64,000 nucleotides of DNA from Nannobrachium achirus (lineage: Eukaryota; Chordata; Actinopteri; Myctophiformes; Myctophidae), in the NCBI GenBank assembly GCA_963921795.1, contig OY997652.1, positions 14,687,393-14,751,392 on the forward strand, in the 5' to 3' direction. Shown here one piece after another: positions 51,592 to 63,135 of the stretch (position 1 is the stretch's first letter; each line of letters opens with the position of its first letter). The notes below the pieces were generated by a model. It searched no databases, was not told where the DNA came from, and saw only the letters and a list, made by a program, of their open reading frames with translations. The translations under genes were made by a program, and so were the position numbers.

Positions 51592-51612
51592 TAACGTCAA
51601 CGTCATGAGTCA
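51592..51612 (-). promoter_or_regulatory. CRE/AP-1-like cluster
   Basis: The minus strand reads TGACTCATGACGTTGACGTTA. It holds an AP-1-type TGACTCA and two TGACGT half-sites, upstream of the ERSE boxes. ATF4/CREB control of BiP is known in mammals; here it is inferred. Confidence 0.45.
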
Positions 51613-52621
51613 TTGCTTACTGTACCACTGCTGATTGGCTAGCTGTCAGATGGATCATATTTTAGAGCATATTTTTTTGTGTGTGCATAGACTTGTGGGA
51701 AGGAAGGGATTATTTTACAATGTGCCTTTCTTGTTCATTTATTACTATGTGCATTTCTTCTTTAGGTTGCCCTGCAGCCTAGGCGTCATCCCAGTAATAG
51801 ATAGATCAATATTTGAGTCCATTGAAGACTTATAGGGCTAGGCTATTCAGCATTCATATGCCTCTGGTTGTCTGATGTGTTAAGCTATGTGTTAGGCTAT
51901 GGCCTACCAGTACAAAAGTAATGACTAATCACTACCAGTAAGTAAACAATGTGTGTCAGAGAGTAAATATGCAATGCATGTAGCCTAATTACATCAGAAA
52001 AACTATTGTATGTTGTTGCATCATTCCATAGTCCCATTAAGTCCCAACTCCTATGGCTTGCCTCAATATCGACTCTGACATGTAACAGATATGCAATAAC
52101 ATGAATACCGGTATCACCCTATTATTTAGGCCTGCTGGCTGCTGCATGTGTGTGTGACACTTTTTTGGAGCGGTGAAAGCGCTCCCAATAGACAGGTATG
52201 TCCGTGGGTATGTGGGTGGCTGGGTGGCTGGCTGGCCGTGTCCGTCCGTAGCCTGGCAATACCTTGAGTGGCCACACACAACACACTAGTTAAAGGAGGG
52301 GCGCTGTTTTGTGCAGGCCAGGCACACTCACCACTCACTCACAGGCACAGTTTACACTCACTCACTCACTCACTCACATAGGGTACAGCTGCTCAAATTC
52401 ACCGCTCCACTTCGAACCGAGGTTCGATTTTTGAATGAACACAACGGGGGTCATGGAGAAAATAGACATTGCACACAAATATTGTAGCCTATAAATGGAT
52501 CAAACTGATATATCTATGTTATATCTTCAGTCCGTTTTCCAAATAGCTGCAAACTGACAGAGCAGAGTGGGAACATAACATTTGATGAAGCCTTTTAATA
52601 AATCATTTGTGTAATCTATGA
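51613..52621. other. no recognised gene
   Basis: CACT microsatellite at about 52325-52375. Nothing else supported. Confidence 0.4.
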
Positions 52622-52906
52622 CAAGTGGTTCTCAAAGTGGGGACCAGAGACCCCCAGGGGCCCTGGAAGAGGTTTCAGGTGGCCCCCACAACAGTTTAAA
52701 CTCAAACAATCAAAACACTCTCAAGTCGTGAAAATCTACAAACTCACAACTTGTGAAAATCTACATGCTCACCACATGTCATAAACATGTTGCAACATAA
52801 CACATTGGGAGCTTGTAGATCAACTATTTTCAAAGGATGTTGACAACTCTTTTCTAATGGTGGTCCCTGGCCTGGTCCTCGACCTGAAAATGTTTGAGAA
52901 CCACTG
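52622..52906. mobile_element. hAT element with recurrent hairpin
   Basis: The ends are CAAGTGGTTCTCAAAGTGGG and TTTGAGAACCACTG. The inner stem spans 52733-52832 with a duplicated arm (two TGTGAAAATCTACA units). The flanking 8-mers match poorly (4 of 8). Confidence 0.75.
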
Positions 52907-53894
52907 ATACAGTATATGTCCGGCTGCGATCACTCCAAGGTCATAGTCAAAGGTGAGGTATCCCATTATGGCCTTTGCTTTAATCATATGGTATCATGGT
53001 TACTTTAAAACAAATAACATATTAAGCCATTAAGAAAGAGGAGATTGCTGTCAAATGTGACATGAACAATTCATAAAGGAATTGGTATTTTAAAATGGTA
53101 TAAGTTAGGGCATCAAAGAAATAAAGAATTGGAGCAGGTGGGCTGAGGTCAGTGACTATAGGCTAATGAATGATATCAGAGCTGATGGTGCTTTGGTCTA
53201 ACTGTTAGACATGTTAGACTCTAACATGTAGTGGATTGTTGTCAGCCACTGGCAAACTCAATCACTGGCAAACATTCAATGAAAATAGTAGATCTACAGC
53301 TCAGTTTGTAGACCAGCTATTTTCAACAAATAGATTTGGTGTAGAGGCAAAAAATTTGCTGATCGTCACCTTATATAGACCCCTGTGGACCCGGTTCAAC
53401 AGGTTTAAGTAGTTAAATGTCTCCAGGACTGTGACAATTTTGAGCCTAATAGAGGTTTCATGGGCCTAATTCAACAAGGAATAAAGAAGGGTTTATTTGT
53501 CACTTAATCATACAGGTATAAGCAGCTAAATGTTTGTGGGACACAGCTAAAAATGAGAAAAGAATGTAATGGATGAGTTAAAGATACAAAGGTAAAAACA
53601 GGTAAAAGCATGTTTGATGTGATATATTTACTTCCACAGTTGATCTAGTAATCATGTTGGTAACCGGTCTACTAGCCAATAAACCTCACCCTGATTTGTT
53701 TCCGCTGATCTCACGCTGACCGCTCGTTGGGACGGTTCTATAGTATTCTTGAATTTGTTTTACTGAGGATAAGGTTAGATATAACTTTAGGGTTAAGCAT
53801 AGCTTTACTGAGGTTAAGATTAGGAATAGGGTCAGGTTTTGGCAACGTTTTACTGAGGTCAAGGTTAGGAATAAGGTTAGGTTTATCCTCTTAA
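52907..53894. other. intergenic DNA with one hairpin
   Basis: A short copy of the recurrent stem at 53285-53330. A GAGGTTAAG/GAGGTCAAGG tandem-like repeat lies at about 53765-53880, read in reverse as LTLFLTLTSVK. No gene. Confidence 0.45.
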
Positions 53895-55140
53895 GCTGGC
53901 CATACACTAGCCGATAATCGGGCCCGACTGAATCGGGTAGAATTAAACACTACAGGATCATTTTTTCAGATTATTTTACCAGATAATCTAAACGGACTCA
54001 GACTAGCCGTTTTGAACAGTCGGGCGCTCCGCACGCTACAGGATTCTATCACGATTGAGTCGGGCTCGCACACAGCAATAATAAATAATATAATGAATAC
54101 AAGATGCCACGGGGGGTGTTCTGAGAGCTGTGCTTTGCAACACGCACGCACACGCACATACAAACACATGGCGTTATCCACTGACTCAACACACAACACC
54201 GCCTCACGCAACGAAAAAAAAAAGCTTCAATATGGAAGTTGTGTCCTATTTTGACGATATGAGATCACTTTGACACGTTTCATGTACATCCAACTCTGAC
54301 ATCCCCTCTCTCTCCTGCGCTAAAGCACCGCTCCGTCCTTGTCATGGTGCCTGATTTATGATTAGTCGTATGACTGTGTAGCGCACCCAGAACAAGATCT
54401 CCAAGACCAAACTGTGTCTGTCCCGTGCCACGTTGTAAGCTTGTAGATCAGGATGGGCGTGTACTTCTTTGACTCATAGAGATGGGATTTATGGTCCTTT
54501 GAAGTGAACCGGATCTCTGGGATCCGTTCCTTTCAAAGAGCCGTTCAAAAGACTGGCTCATTAGTTACTTTGTAGATTTTGATTATAATTACAAATAACT
54601 TCAACCCTATATACATTTATTTCTGCCATATATAGGTAGGCCTACATACCTGCCATTTGTTGCATTGTGAGCTTGTAGATCGGCTATTTTCAAAAGATTT
54701 TTCTACATTTTATTCATTGGAAAATCTGTGAAACAGGACATTCTGCCTACTTTCTACTATTGGTAGGTCTAATCTGTAGGCTACATTAATTAAATGTTGA
54801 ATGATACCAATACGTTTGTACTTTTACTCAAGTATATTAGCATTCCAAAAACCTCTACTTGTGGCAGAGTATTTCCACATTGATTGCAGTAGGCTATTTT
54901 CCCACCACTGTTCATTAGAAAGGAACGGCTCCCTACTGCGAACCGGATCCCATCGTTCATTTCAAAGAGCCGTTCAAAATACTCGATTCGTTCGCGAACG
55001 TCCCACCTACTTGCAAGGGATGTGTGCTAGCTGGTCGCAGTCTTCTGTTTGTTTGATGCGCGCTGCCGTTGAGTTTTAATTTAAATCCCAATCATTCATG
55101 ATACAACCTGATGGACGGACGGACGCTATGAAAAGTGTGT

Positions 55141-55213
<73 letters not shown>

Positions 55214-55574
55214 AGGCAGAGGCCGGGAGAGGTGGAGAGAAAAAAAAAAGAGATGGATCTGTCACTCAGTCATACGTATGCTCAGAGACTTGCGTCTATC
55301 AGCGGCTGCTGTAGTCTACTATTTTCTCTCAGTCCCCTGCTGCCCTTCCAGTCTTCCAGACAAGTACTGATCCAGGAAAATATCAAACATGTTTGAAAAG
55401 AGTCGGGCTACCCCCGATCGTCCTCCGAGCCACTCGGCTGGGCACCGAGTGGATCTGTGAGACCTCACGCTAGACGACGTTCATGCCCGATTGTCGGGCC
55501 CGTTTCAGTCGGTGGCAGCCCGATTGTCGGGGGGGTAATTAAATAGCCCGATTATCGGCTAGTGTGCGGCCAGC
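53895..55574. mobile_element. TTAA-flanked 1.7-kb element
   Basis: TTAA at 53891-53894 and 55575-55578. The inverted ends are GCTGGCCATACACTAGCCGA and GCTGGCCGCACACTAGCCGA, followed by ATAATCGGGC. Inside are TTTCAAAGAGCCGTTCAAAA repeats (54533 and 54960) and a (GT)n at 55137-55211. No transposase frame. The target fits piggyBac or Kolobok. Confidence 0.85.
55137..55211. repeat. (GT)n microsatellite
   Basis: About 35 GT dinucleotides within the TTAA-flanked element. Confidence 0.95.
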
Positions 55575-55578
55575 TTAA

Positions 55579-56754
55579 GGCATGGTTTGCCGAGGTTACG
55601 TTTAGGACCGTTTTGCCAGATAGACGCCAGGGGCGACTGTGTTTTAGGGCGAGTCTTCTGGTATTCATCATGTTTAGGTTACTATGAAACATAAGACAGG
55701 TGTGGAGAATCAAATGGTGTCTAATGAAATGAAGAGAGACAAGTGTAGGTAGAATGCTTTGAGTTTGTAGGGTAGTCCCACTGCAGAGATTATATTCCAG
55801 GGTATTATTAATATCAATGTTGAGTAAAAGAAAAGGGATATCAATATTTGGCATCTATGGACTACACAACTTGTTTTAGTGAGAATAGAAATCAGGTTTA
55901 ATCCTGGCTGAATCACATGGATGGGGGTGACTTCTGATTGAAAGGCATGAAACAGAAAAGGTACCCATAAACCATGCCTCATGTGCACCACATCTCGATG
56001 ATGTAAACACAGCTCAGCGTTGCACTCATGTAGATGGTAGTGTCTCTTGCAAGACGGCATGTTTCTAACCTAGGCCTACTTCTGTGAGCATTTCCCAATC
56101 CCTATAGCCTCATTGTGCTGTAATTGAGCTTGTATAGATCTGCTATTTTTGAAAAGATGTGAAAATGTGTGCAAATCTTTGAATATACTGTATGTATTTT
56201 TTAAGTGAAAAACTAAACTCAAATTTTGCTTCTGGGGGTCCCTGGAAATAAATATTTAGAGATGGGGGTCCGTGGCCAAATCCATAACATTTTGGGGGTC
56301 CTTCACATGAAAAGGTTTGAGCACCACTGACATAGAAACATTAGAAGGATTTAGAAGATATTTATAGAATCGTGTCAAAAATATTCAAAGACCCGCACAA
56401 ATTTTCAAAAATAGCAGATCTACAAACTCGCAGTGTGGCACAATCTGCTATTGTTCAATGGTTAAAGCACAAAATAATGCATAATAATAATGCATTCCCA
56501 TTCATGGGGGCCCCACAGTGAATCCTTGTACCCAGGGCCCAGAATTTGGTGTGACACCCCTGACATTTGCAAAAAAAATAAAACACTTTTGAATATAATG
56601 TAGACAGCAGTGACAGTATAGAGATTGTAATTACAGTAGGCCTCATAATGTTGAACCCCAGGCTTTTTTTGTGTGTCTTGGAACACCAAAGATGATGTCA
56701 CACACCTAAGAAAAATGCAGTATATACAAGCTGTTAGCTTTTAGATCTGCAGTA
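55579..56754. other. repeat fragments, no gene
   Basis: A hAT right end (GGTTTGAGCACCACTG, ending 56329) and half-hairpins of the recurrent family at 56127-56153 and 56402-56440. The long reverse frames here have no splice context. Confidence 0.45.
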
Positions 56755-57560
56755 ATGGAAAGTAACTAAATACATTTACTTACAGTAAGTTCTGTAGTAC
56801 AATTTTGACTTATACTCCTATACTCCACTAGTCCACTGAATCTGAGAGACAGTAATTTTACTCCACTATTTGAAAACTTTAGTTACTCGTTACTAATACT
56901 TTGTAGGTTTTGATTATTATTCAAAAACATACCACTTCAGCCCTATATAGGTTACACTGTGTCCATTTGAAAATAGCTGATCTACAAGCTCACAATGTGT
57001 CTAGATGCGACACAGTGTGAGCTTGTAGATTTGCTATTTTCAAAGGATTTTTTATACATTTTATACATTAGAAAACTTGTGAAATGGACATTCTGCATAA
57101 TGAGTAGTTTCTACTTTTGGTACTTTAAAGCAGTAGTTCACCCCCAAAATGACTTTTTTCTATTGATTACTCATGCCATGGAGACTTGAATTCAACAATA
57201 TCGTTTCGTATTTTTTGCATTCAAGACAAAAATGTGATTACAATAAATTTACCCCCATTGATTCCGGATGGGGACCCATCCAGAATAAATGGGGGTACAT
57301 TTACTATACCGTAAATAAAAATGTTGTCTTAGCAATGCGACAAAAAACTAATTATTGAACTCAGGTCTCCATGGCATGAGTAATCAATAGAAAATTAGTC
57401 ATTTTGGGGGTGAACTACTCCTTTAAGTACATTTTGATACCAATACTTTTGTAATTTTACTAAATTTATTTTAGAATTCGGGACATCTACTTGTAACCAG
57501 AGAATCTCTACATTGCAGTATTGATACTTTTACTTGAGTAAAGAATGTGAGTACTTTTTC
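56755..57560. repeat. fish dispersed repeat with nested elements
   Basis: The outer parts (GTAACTAAATACATTTACTT ... GTACTTTTTCCACCAC, with TTACTTGAGTAAAG) belong to a very common teleost repeat. It is interrupted by the recurrent hairpin (56964-57037) and the TTAA element at 57129-57422. Confidence 0.65.
57129..57422. mobile_element. TTAA-flanked MITE
   Basis: TTAA at 57125-57128 and 57423-57426. The ends AGCAGTAGTTCACCCCCAAA and AGGAGTAGTTCACCCCCAAA stay paired for about 60 bp through CATGCCATGGAGAC. Confidence 0.9.
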
Positions 57561-57681
57561 CACCACACTGGAAAATGCAGCTGTAAGCTTTTAGATCTGT
57601 ATTAACTTTTGGGAACACCCCGGCATTAAATATGGCGCCCCTAGTGGCCGGCCACCATGTTCCAGTGCAAGTGCAAACTGA

Positions 57682-57689
57682 TGACGTGG
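57682..57689 (+). promoter_or_regulatory. UPRE-like site before golga2
   Basis: TGACGTGG matches the ATF6/XBP1 unfolded-protein response element. It is 30 bp upstream of the presumed ATG, so it could be promoter or 5' untranslated sequence. Confidence 0.4.
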
Positions 57690-57718
57690 TTCGGTTCGCC
57701 TACCGGACGAGCAGGAGG

Positions 57719-59099
57719 ATGGCGGACCAGAGCAGGCAAATCAAACTCGCCGCAGCCAAGAAAAAGGTAAATTATCAGAAAGTGAACGTAACAATAACAA
57801 CAAAACAAGCACGGGAAGCGTCTCGTGTGTCTGCTGTGACTTGTCAGCGGGTTGTTTTCGTTCACCGGGGAGGTTGGTGACATTACACGTCCTCCGACTC
57901 GTCCCCTGTCGCTCTCACCGACAGTCCTGCGTGTGTCAAGGCGCTCGTCGGATAGGAGAGGCCGGGGCTTCTTTTGGGCCTCGGTTGATAGTGTTGAATT
58001 GCTAGATTATGTTGACTATTTGTTCTTATTGGAGACGTTTATACGTGTATTCTTTGCCTACTTGTTCCACTTCAGTAATTTACTAAGTGGGAAAGTGTGT
58101 GTGGCTTTCTACCACATCTTCTAATTGTGTAGTTGGCCGTTTCTAGTTAGCGTGTTGTGCTAATGGCTAACTTGATTTGGTAGCTATGCAGTTAATTATA
58201 ATGTAGTGACATGATAATAGACAACAGTTACCTAAGTAAAGCTTGTTTGCGGTTCAGTATTCAATGTCCTGCTTTCTGCAACTTCAACAAAACCCCCAGT
58301 GAGACATTGGAACTAAGTTAACAAGATAAGATGACTGACTGTTTTGACAGCTGACACCCCCACCTCGTCACATTGTCCTTGTCTGGTGTGCTCTCAGAGT
58401 GAGACAGTGGTTCTCAAACTTTCACATTTCAAGGTTTCTCCTTAACTTTGACAGTGTGCAAATGGAACCAAATGGACCCATCAGGGTTAATTTGGTTCCA
58501 TTTGTACACTGTCAGAGTTACAGACTTGTAATTTAGACCCCCTCACTTTGAGAATCACTGCTCTAAGAAAGATTGGCCTTATCAATATTGTTGCTGACTG
58601 TTGGCCAGGGCAGTGGACCCTTCAACATTTGCCATTGCCTTTCTATTTCCGTGGATATGTGATATGTGGGTTCAACCCAGTATTTATACATTGCATGCAT
58701 ATTGGAATTTCCATTAACTATCTGGAGATGGCTGGGAGCCTGTGTCCTCGCCAGTGTCAGCTGTCACTAGTAGGAGGCATAACTCGGGCATAGGGAAGTC
58801 GGGACACTCAATACCACACGTTGATTAGTGTACTTTAGTCAAGAAACGTATGGGTCATTCTGTCATGAACGATTTAATGGTGGTAGTAGTAGTTGGCCAT
58901 AATTGAAGTTAACTTTACACCCTTGTGGAGAAGTAAACAATCAATGTGGTCACTCTAATTGTACTAAACATGCTGCAAGCAATGCAGTTGGTGTCTTGGT
59001 GATGGGGGTGCATTGTTGCAAACGAAATGAATGAAGTTTCTTGAATAGTCTGTTTCTCTCTCCCACTTTCTCTCTCTCTCTCTCACTCACTCACTCACT

Positions 59100-59165
<66 letters not shown>

Positions 59166-59500
59166 ACACCACACCACACCACACCACACCACACTATGTA
59201 CACAGTCTACTCTACACACTGAGGAGAGATCCTTGCTATTTCATCTGAGGGGGAAGTCACAAAGTTAGCCTGACAAAAGCTTTGAGCAACTGAAGGACAT
59301 TACTGTTCTCTCATCATCCCTTTCTCTCCTTTGGCCAGCTGAAGGAGTTTCAGCAGAAGAGCACCCCTCCCAGTGGAGGAGGAGGAGAGAAGGGGGCAGG
59401 AGGAGCAGGGGCCAAGAAGAAGAGGAAGGTGAAGGGGGTTAACCAGTCTGATGTAGCGGCATCAGACAGAAACTCTCCAGATGTGAGTTTATGACTGCTT

Positions 59501-59553
<53 letters not shown>

Positions 59554-62500
59554 ATGTCTGTCCGTCAAGTCTAATTTGCACTTAAAGGGTCATGCGACAT
59601 CATCACATGACACATTTTCGGCCAAAGCATAAATTAGCCTTTGGTCTGACAGCTGTTTGTTTGGCTATTAAGTAGTCACCTGTGCATCTTTGTTTTTGTT
59701 TGTATCCTGTCTTGAGTGTGTGTTATGTGTAGGTCCACTATAGTGTATGTGTGGTTAATACACATCTACACTAGATACATGATACGTGGCCTGAAAAGTG
59801 AAACAAAAAAGATACATTTAAATAGAGAAATTCAATTTCCATTGGACCTCCGTATTCAGTCAATACAGGAACAAATGCCTCATGCCATAAACAGCACCTT
59901 GTTGGCATTAGAATGGAGTCCTTATAGTGCCTTGCATTTTTTTTTGTAATAAAGCAATGCAAGCAAAAGTATCATAACCATATTTACTTTAGCCTACAAA
60001 TGGTCTTCTAGTTAGAAGATATAGAAATCTATTGTAGACATGTTGATGAGGTTTGTAAATCATGAAACAACATGGCAGCATAATATTGTATTATTCTAAT
60101 TGATTAGTATGAATACTTAGCTGTCCTACAGTGCACGCTGAACCGATTCATCCTCGTTATTGATATATTTAGATATAGGATCGGGAGTCCGTTCGTTCTG
60201 TTGTATTTCATTTCTACAGAACAACTCACAAAACCGCTATGGAGACCTATTCACACTACCTGATAGTTAGTTATACCTGTTCTGTCTGGGGCCATTAAAA
60301 TTCCAATGCTGTCACTGTCATGTACTGCCAAAGGACATATACTAGTATGTACTGTACAATACATCCTTTGGCAGTACATGACAGCAGACAGAAAATGTCT
60401 TGAATGTCTTAACGAGTCAGCATTGCGCCGACAGGCAAAATTGAAGCACTCTGCACTCAAAATTGAATGCTTGAACATCAGAATAACTCGGGTAGCAGAG
60501 CTAGCATCACAAGCAATAGTGTTCATGCTAATCGTTATTCCTTCTTCTGTTCAGCTCTAGATTTGAATTGATGTAGATTCATCCAAGTCTTGGGATCTTT
60601 GAAATTGCATCTGGCTTTATGTTTCCATATATTTTAGCACTTCTCAGGACTATAGTGGACACGTTACTGAAGTTGTAGAGCTGCAGACTGAATGGGTGTT
60701 TGTAGCCAATCTGACCCGCTTATAGTACGTGTGCATATTGACAATACTCTAAAACTTAATGTACCTGTCTTTTAATGACTATGCTGTAATGACTCTTTGG
60801 ATAATTTTTGTTCCAACACCCCATAAACAAACTAACATCGCTTTCTGACTGCATAATTTAACAGATAAGCACATATACACACATACACCATTTAAACCTT
60901 CATATCTGAAGTGCAGCTCTGCGTTTTATATCCATAGTATACAATATTTAAATGAATATCAACTTTTTGTGATATAAGTTAATAACAATTTCTACTACAT
61001 TTATGCCAATGTTCCATCACGAGGAATAGAAAAAAGTATTAACATATTTGTGTTTTCCTGTTAAATATCTTTATCTTTTGTATAGTATTGCATTTTCCTT
61101 TGTGTCAACCCTAAGACTTGTGTTGCCCAAATTGTGTGTAACGCTCATCTTGTATACATATTTCAATCATTTATTAAGTCATAAACTTAATCTCAGATGT
61201 TTACCAGCTAGAACACGATGGCTTCTGCATTACAGGAAGTCAGACAGCAACTAGCCTATCATTTTCATCTTTGTTAAAATCTTACAGATGATGGCGCATC
61301 ATCAACATGAGTTGCCCAACCTATTTACCACTTTCAAACTGGCTTCGCCATTTTGGGACAAGTCATTGTAGGAGACATAAAAGCTCACAACATGTCGCAG
61401 ATTCTATTAATTCAATTGCATTGTATTCTGCAATTGTACTAGAGCTACGCTTCCTCTCAGGCCTGTTTTTCTGCCTCTGTTGAGAAATGGTGATTCTGAT
61501 TTGCTCCAGGAGATTTGTGATGAGGTTATCAGTCTACTCTTGGCCTTAGTTCAGTCTATGGGTCTGACAAACTGTCTAGGATGAATAACCTTGAACCAGA
61601 AAGAGGTTATTGAGGTGATCAATATGGCAGTGTAACATTATATACTGCCTCATGAAACTCAAATGTGCTTAATGTCTATATAGTTTCATCAGAGTCATAC
61701 CACAAACGATTGGTACCCTTTCCCCCACTGTGCACACACGCCTTCACAGAAGTTCAGCTCTGTTTTTCATGTTCACTAATTTGCTTCAGTGCCTTTACTA
61801 CTACTACAACTGCAAAGACTAATGGCCACTAATGGGCACGTCCTGATAAGCCAAACGCCGATAAGGCAAACGCTGATAAGCCAAACTCCTTTTTTTTTTT
61901 TTTTTACTCCTTTTGTTATGGTGAAATGTGAGCTCACCTGCATCGCGTTTCATTCCATTCATGCGTTTATCGTGTGCTTACGATTCCATTCACCACGGCT
62001 TCGTAACTCGCGCGGCGCTCCGCCGGCCGCGCGGCCCTGGCCCGCTCTTCGCGGGCACTCGCGCGAAGAGCAGGACCAAGGTCCGCTGGCCTTCGCGCCG
62101 CTTGCAATGTCGTGGACAATAACTGTGACATATAACCATTGTATTGCTAAAAATAAGGAGGCTACTCTGTTTCCTTAACGAGACGGCAGAAGATCACTAC
62201 GGTAGGAGACCCGGGCAGTACATTTGCGTTTGCCTTATCAGCGTTTGCCTTATCGGCGTTTGACTTAGAGGGATTTCCCCCCACTAATGACCTTTGTCTC
62301 TAGTGTTTTTGTGAGACTTCTTAAAGTCTCACAAAAGCGGTCATTTTTACTGACCAGTTCCCAGTACAGTGGAAAACAGAGCCAACTTCAAGTAAAGACT
62401 GGAATGTGAGTCATACGCCAGTCCTTAGTCTCCCCATGGTCCCACTCCCAGCACAATGGCATTAAATATTTCTCATTTCAAATCCCTTTCGTTAGATACT

Positions 62501-62661
62501 CTTGGCACTTACCCTTTCTATCCCTTTCTATGTATCCCTTTTCCTTTCTTACTCAACCTCACCTTCCCATCTGTCCCTGTCCTGTCATGTAGTTTGACAG
62601 TATTCTGAAAGCACTTAGTCAGAGCAATGGAGTAGTCCTGCCTCCCTATGGCAACAGTCAG
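57719..62661 (+). CDS. golga2: Golgin A2 (GM130), 5' exons, gene continues past the window
   Basis: GM130 is the cis-Golgi matrix coiled coil. It binds GRASP65 at its C-terminus and p115 at its N-terminus, and organises vesicle tethering and mitotic Golgi breakdown. Exons seen: 57719-57766 ([16 protein letters not shown], then GTAAAT), 59339-59482 (LKEFQQKSTPPSGG...AKKKRKVKG...NSPD, then GTGAGT) and 62593-62661 (FDSILKALSQSNGVVLPPYG, then GTGAGC). All have phase-0 borders. The start parallels human [20 protein letters not shown], and AKKKRKVKG parallels AKKKKKIKNG, the basic importin-alpha-binding patch. The mitotic CDK1 site of mammals (NSP) corresponds to STP at about residues 24-26. An in-frame ATG at 57632 would add 29 residues, so the true start is not settled. 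The third exon is assigned by phase and position, with less certainty. The coiled coil lies beyond 64000. Confidence 0.85.
57767..58404. other. golga2 intron 1, first part
   Basis: No recognised element before the hAT MITE at 58405. Confidence 0.5.
58405..58560. mobile_element. hAT MITE in golga2 intron 1
   Basis: The ends are CAGTGGTTCTCAAACTT and CACTTTGAGAATCACTG. The palindromic centre (AACTTTGACAGTG...CACTGTCAGAGTT) is shared with 43517-43698. The flanking 8-mers do not match well. Confidence 0.8.
59075..59195. repeat. (CT)n-(CA)n-(CACAC)n microsatellite
   Basis: Simple repeats in golga2 intron 1, about 145 bp before exon 2. Confidence 0.95.
59503..59562. repeat. (TCTG)n microsatellite
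   Basis: About 13 TCTG units, starting 20 bp after the golga2 exon 2 donor. Confidence 0.95.
59563..61825. other. golga2 intron 2, first part
   Basis: It contains the inverted repeat 60312-60392 (TGTCATGTACTGCCAAAGGA and complement) and a half-hairpin of the recurrent family at 61381-61400. No coding exon in phase 0 with both splice signals was found. Confidence 0.45.
61835..62280. mobile_element. MITE with 9-bp target duplication and GC-rich core
   Basis: CCACTAATG flanks both ends (61826-61834 and 62281-62289). The inverted ends carry internal repeats of CAAACGCCGATAAGG and CAAACGCTGATAAG. The core 61966-62122 nearly equals 34811-35015, although the ends differ. It lies in golga2 intron 2, about 310 bp before exon 3. 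Confidence 0.85.
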
Positions 62662-62822
62662 GTGAGCCTCGCTCTTTCAGTACTTCCTGTCTGTTCCTCT
62701 TGCTCGTTTTCTTCTCCTTGCATTCCTTACTGTCACGTGCTGCTCTTTGCTGCTCCTTCCATAGTGGGTGATATTTTATCCAATGCAATGCTACCCCTGC
62801 TACCGGCCCCTTACCTCTAGTG

Positions 62823-63127
62823 CAGGGGTCTTCAACAGGGCGTCCGGGACCCCTAGGGGGTCCTCAGAGTTACTACAGGGGGGCCGCCAAATCTTTGTGT
62901 GATAGGATAATTCTTTTAAAATTAACAACTTGAACCCTCGCATCCCAATTCTGAGAAGAACTTTAGCCAAAAATAGCAGATCTATAAATTTGTAGATCGG
63001 CTATTTTCAGCAAATGGGTTCGGTTTAAGATTTAAAAAAAGTACAAAGTGAAAGGTCAAGAGGGGGTCCCTGCTTCATGTCTCTCTCAGCTAAGGGGTCC
63101 TTGGCCTGAAAACGTTGAAGACCCCTG
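62823..63127. mobile_element. hAT element with perfect 8-bp target duplication
   Basis: CTCTAGTG flanks both ends (62815-62822 and 63128-63135). The ends are CAGGGGTCTTCAAC and GTTGAAGACCCCTG. The recurrent hairpin, shortened, is at 62971-63010. In golga2 intron 3. Confidence 0.95.
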
Positions 63128-63135
63128 CTCTAGTG

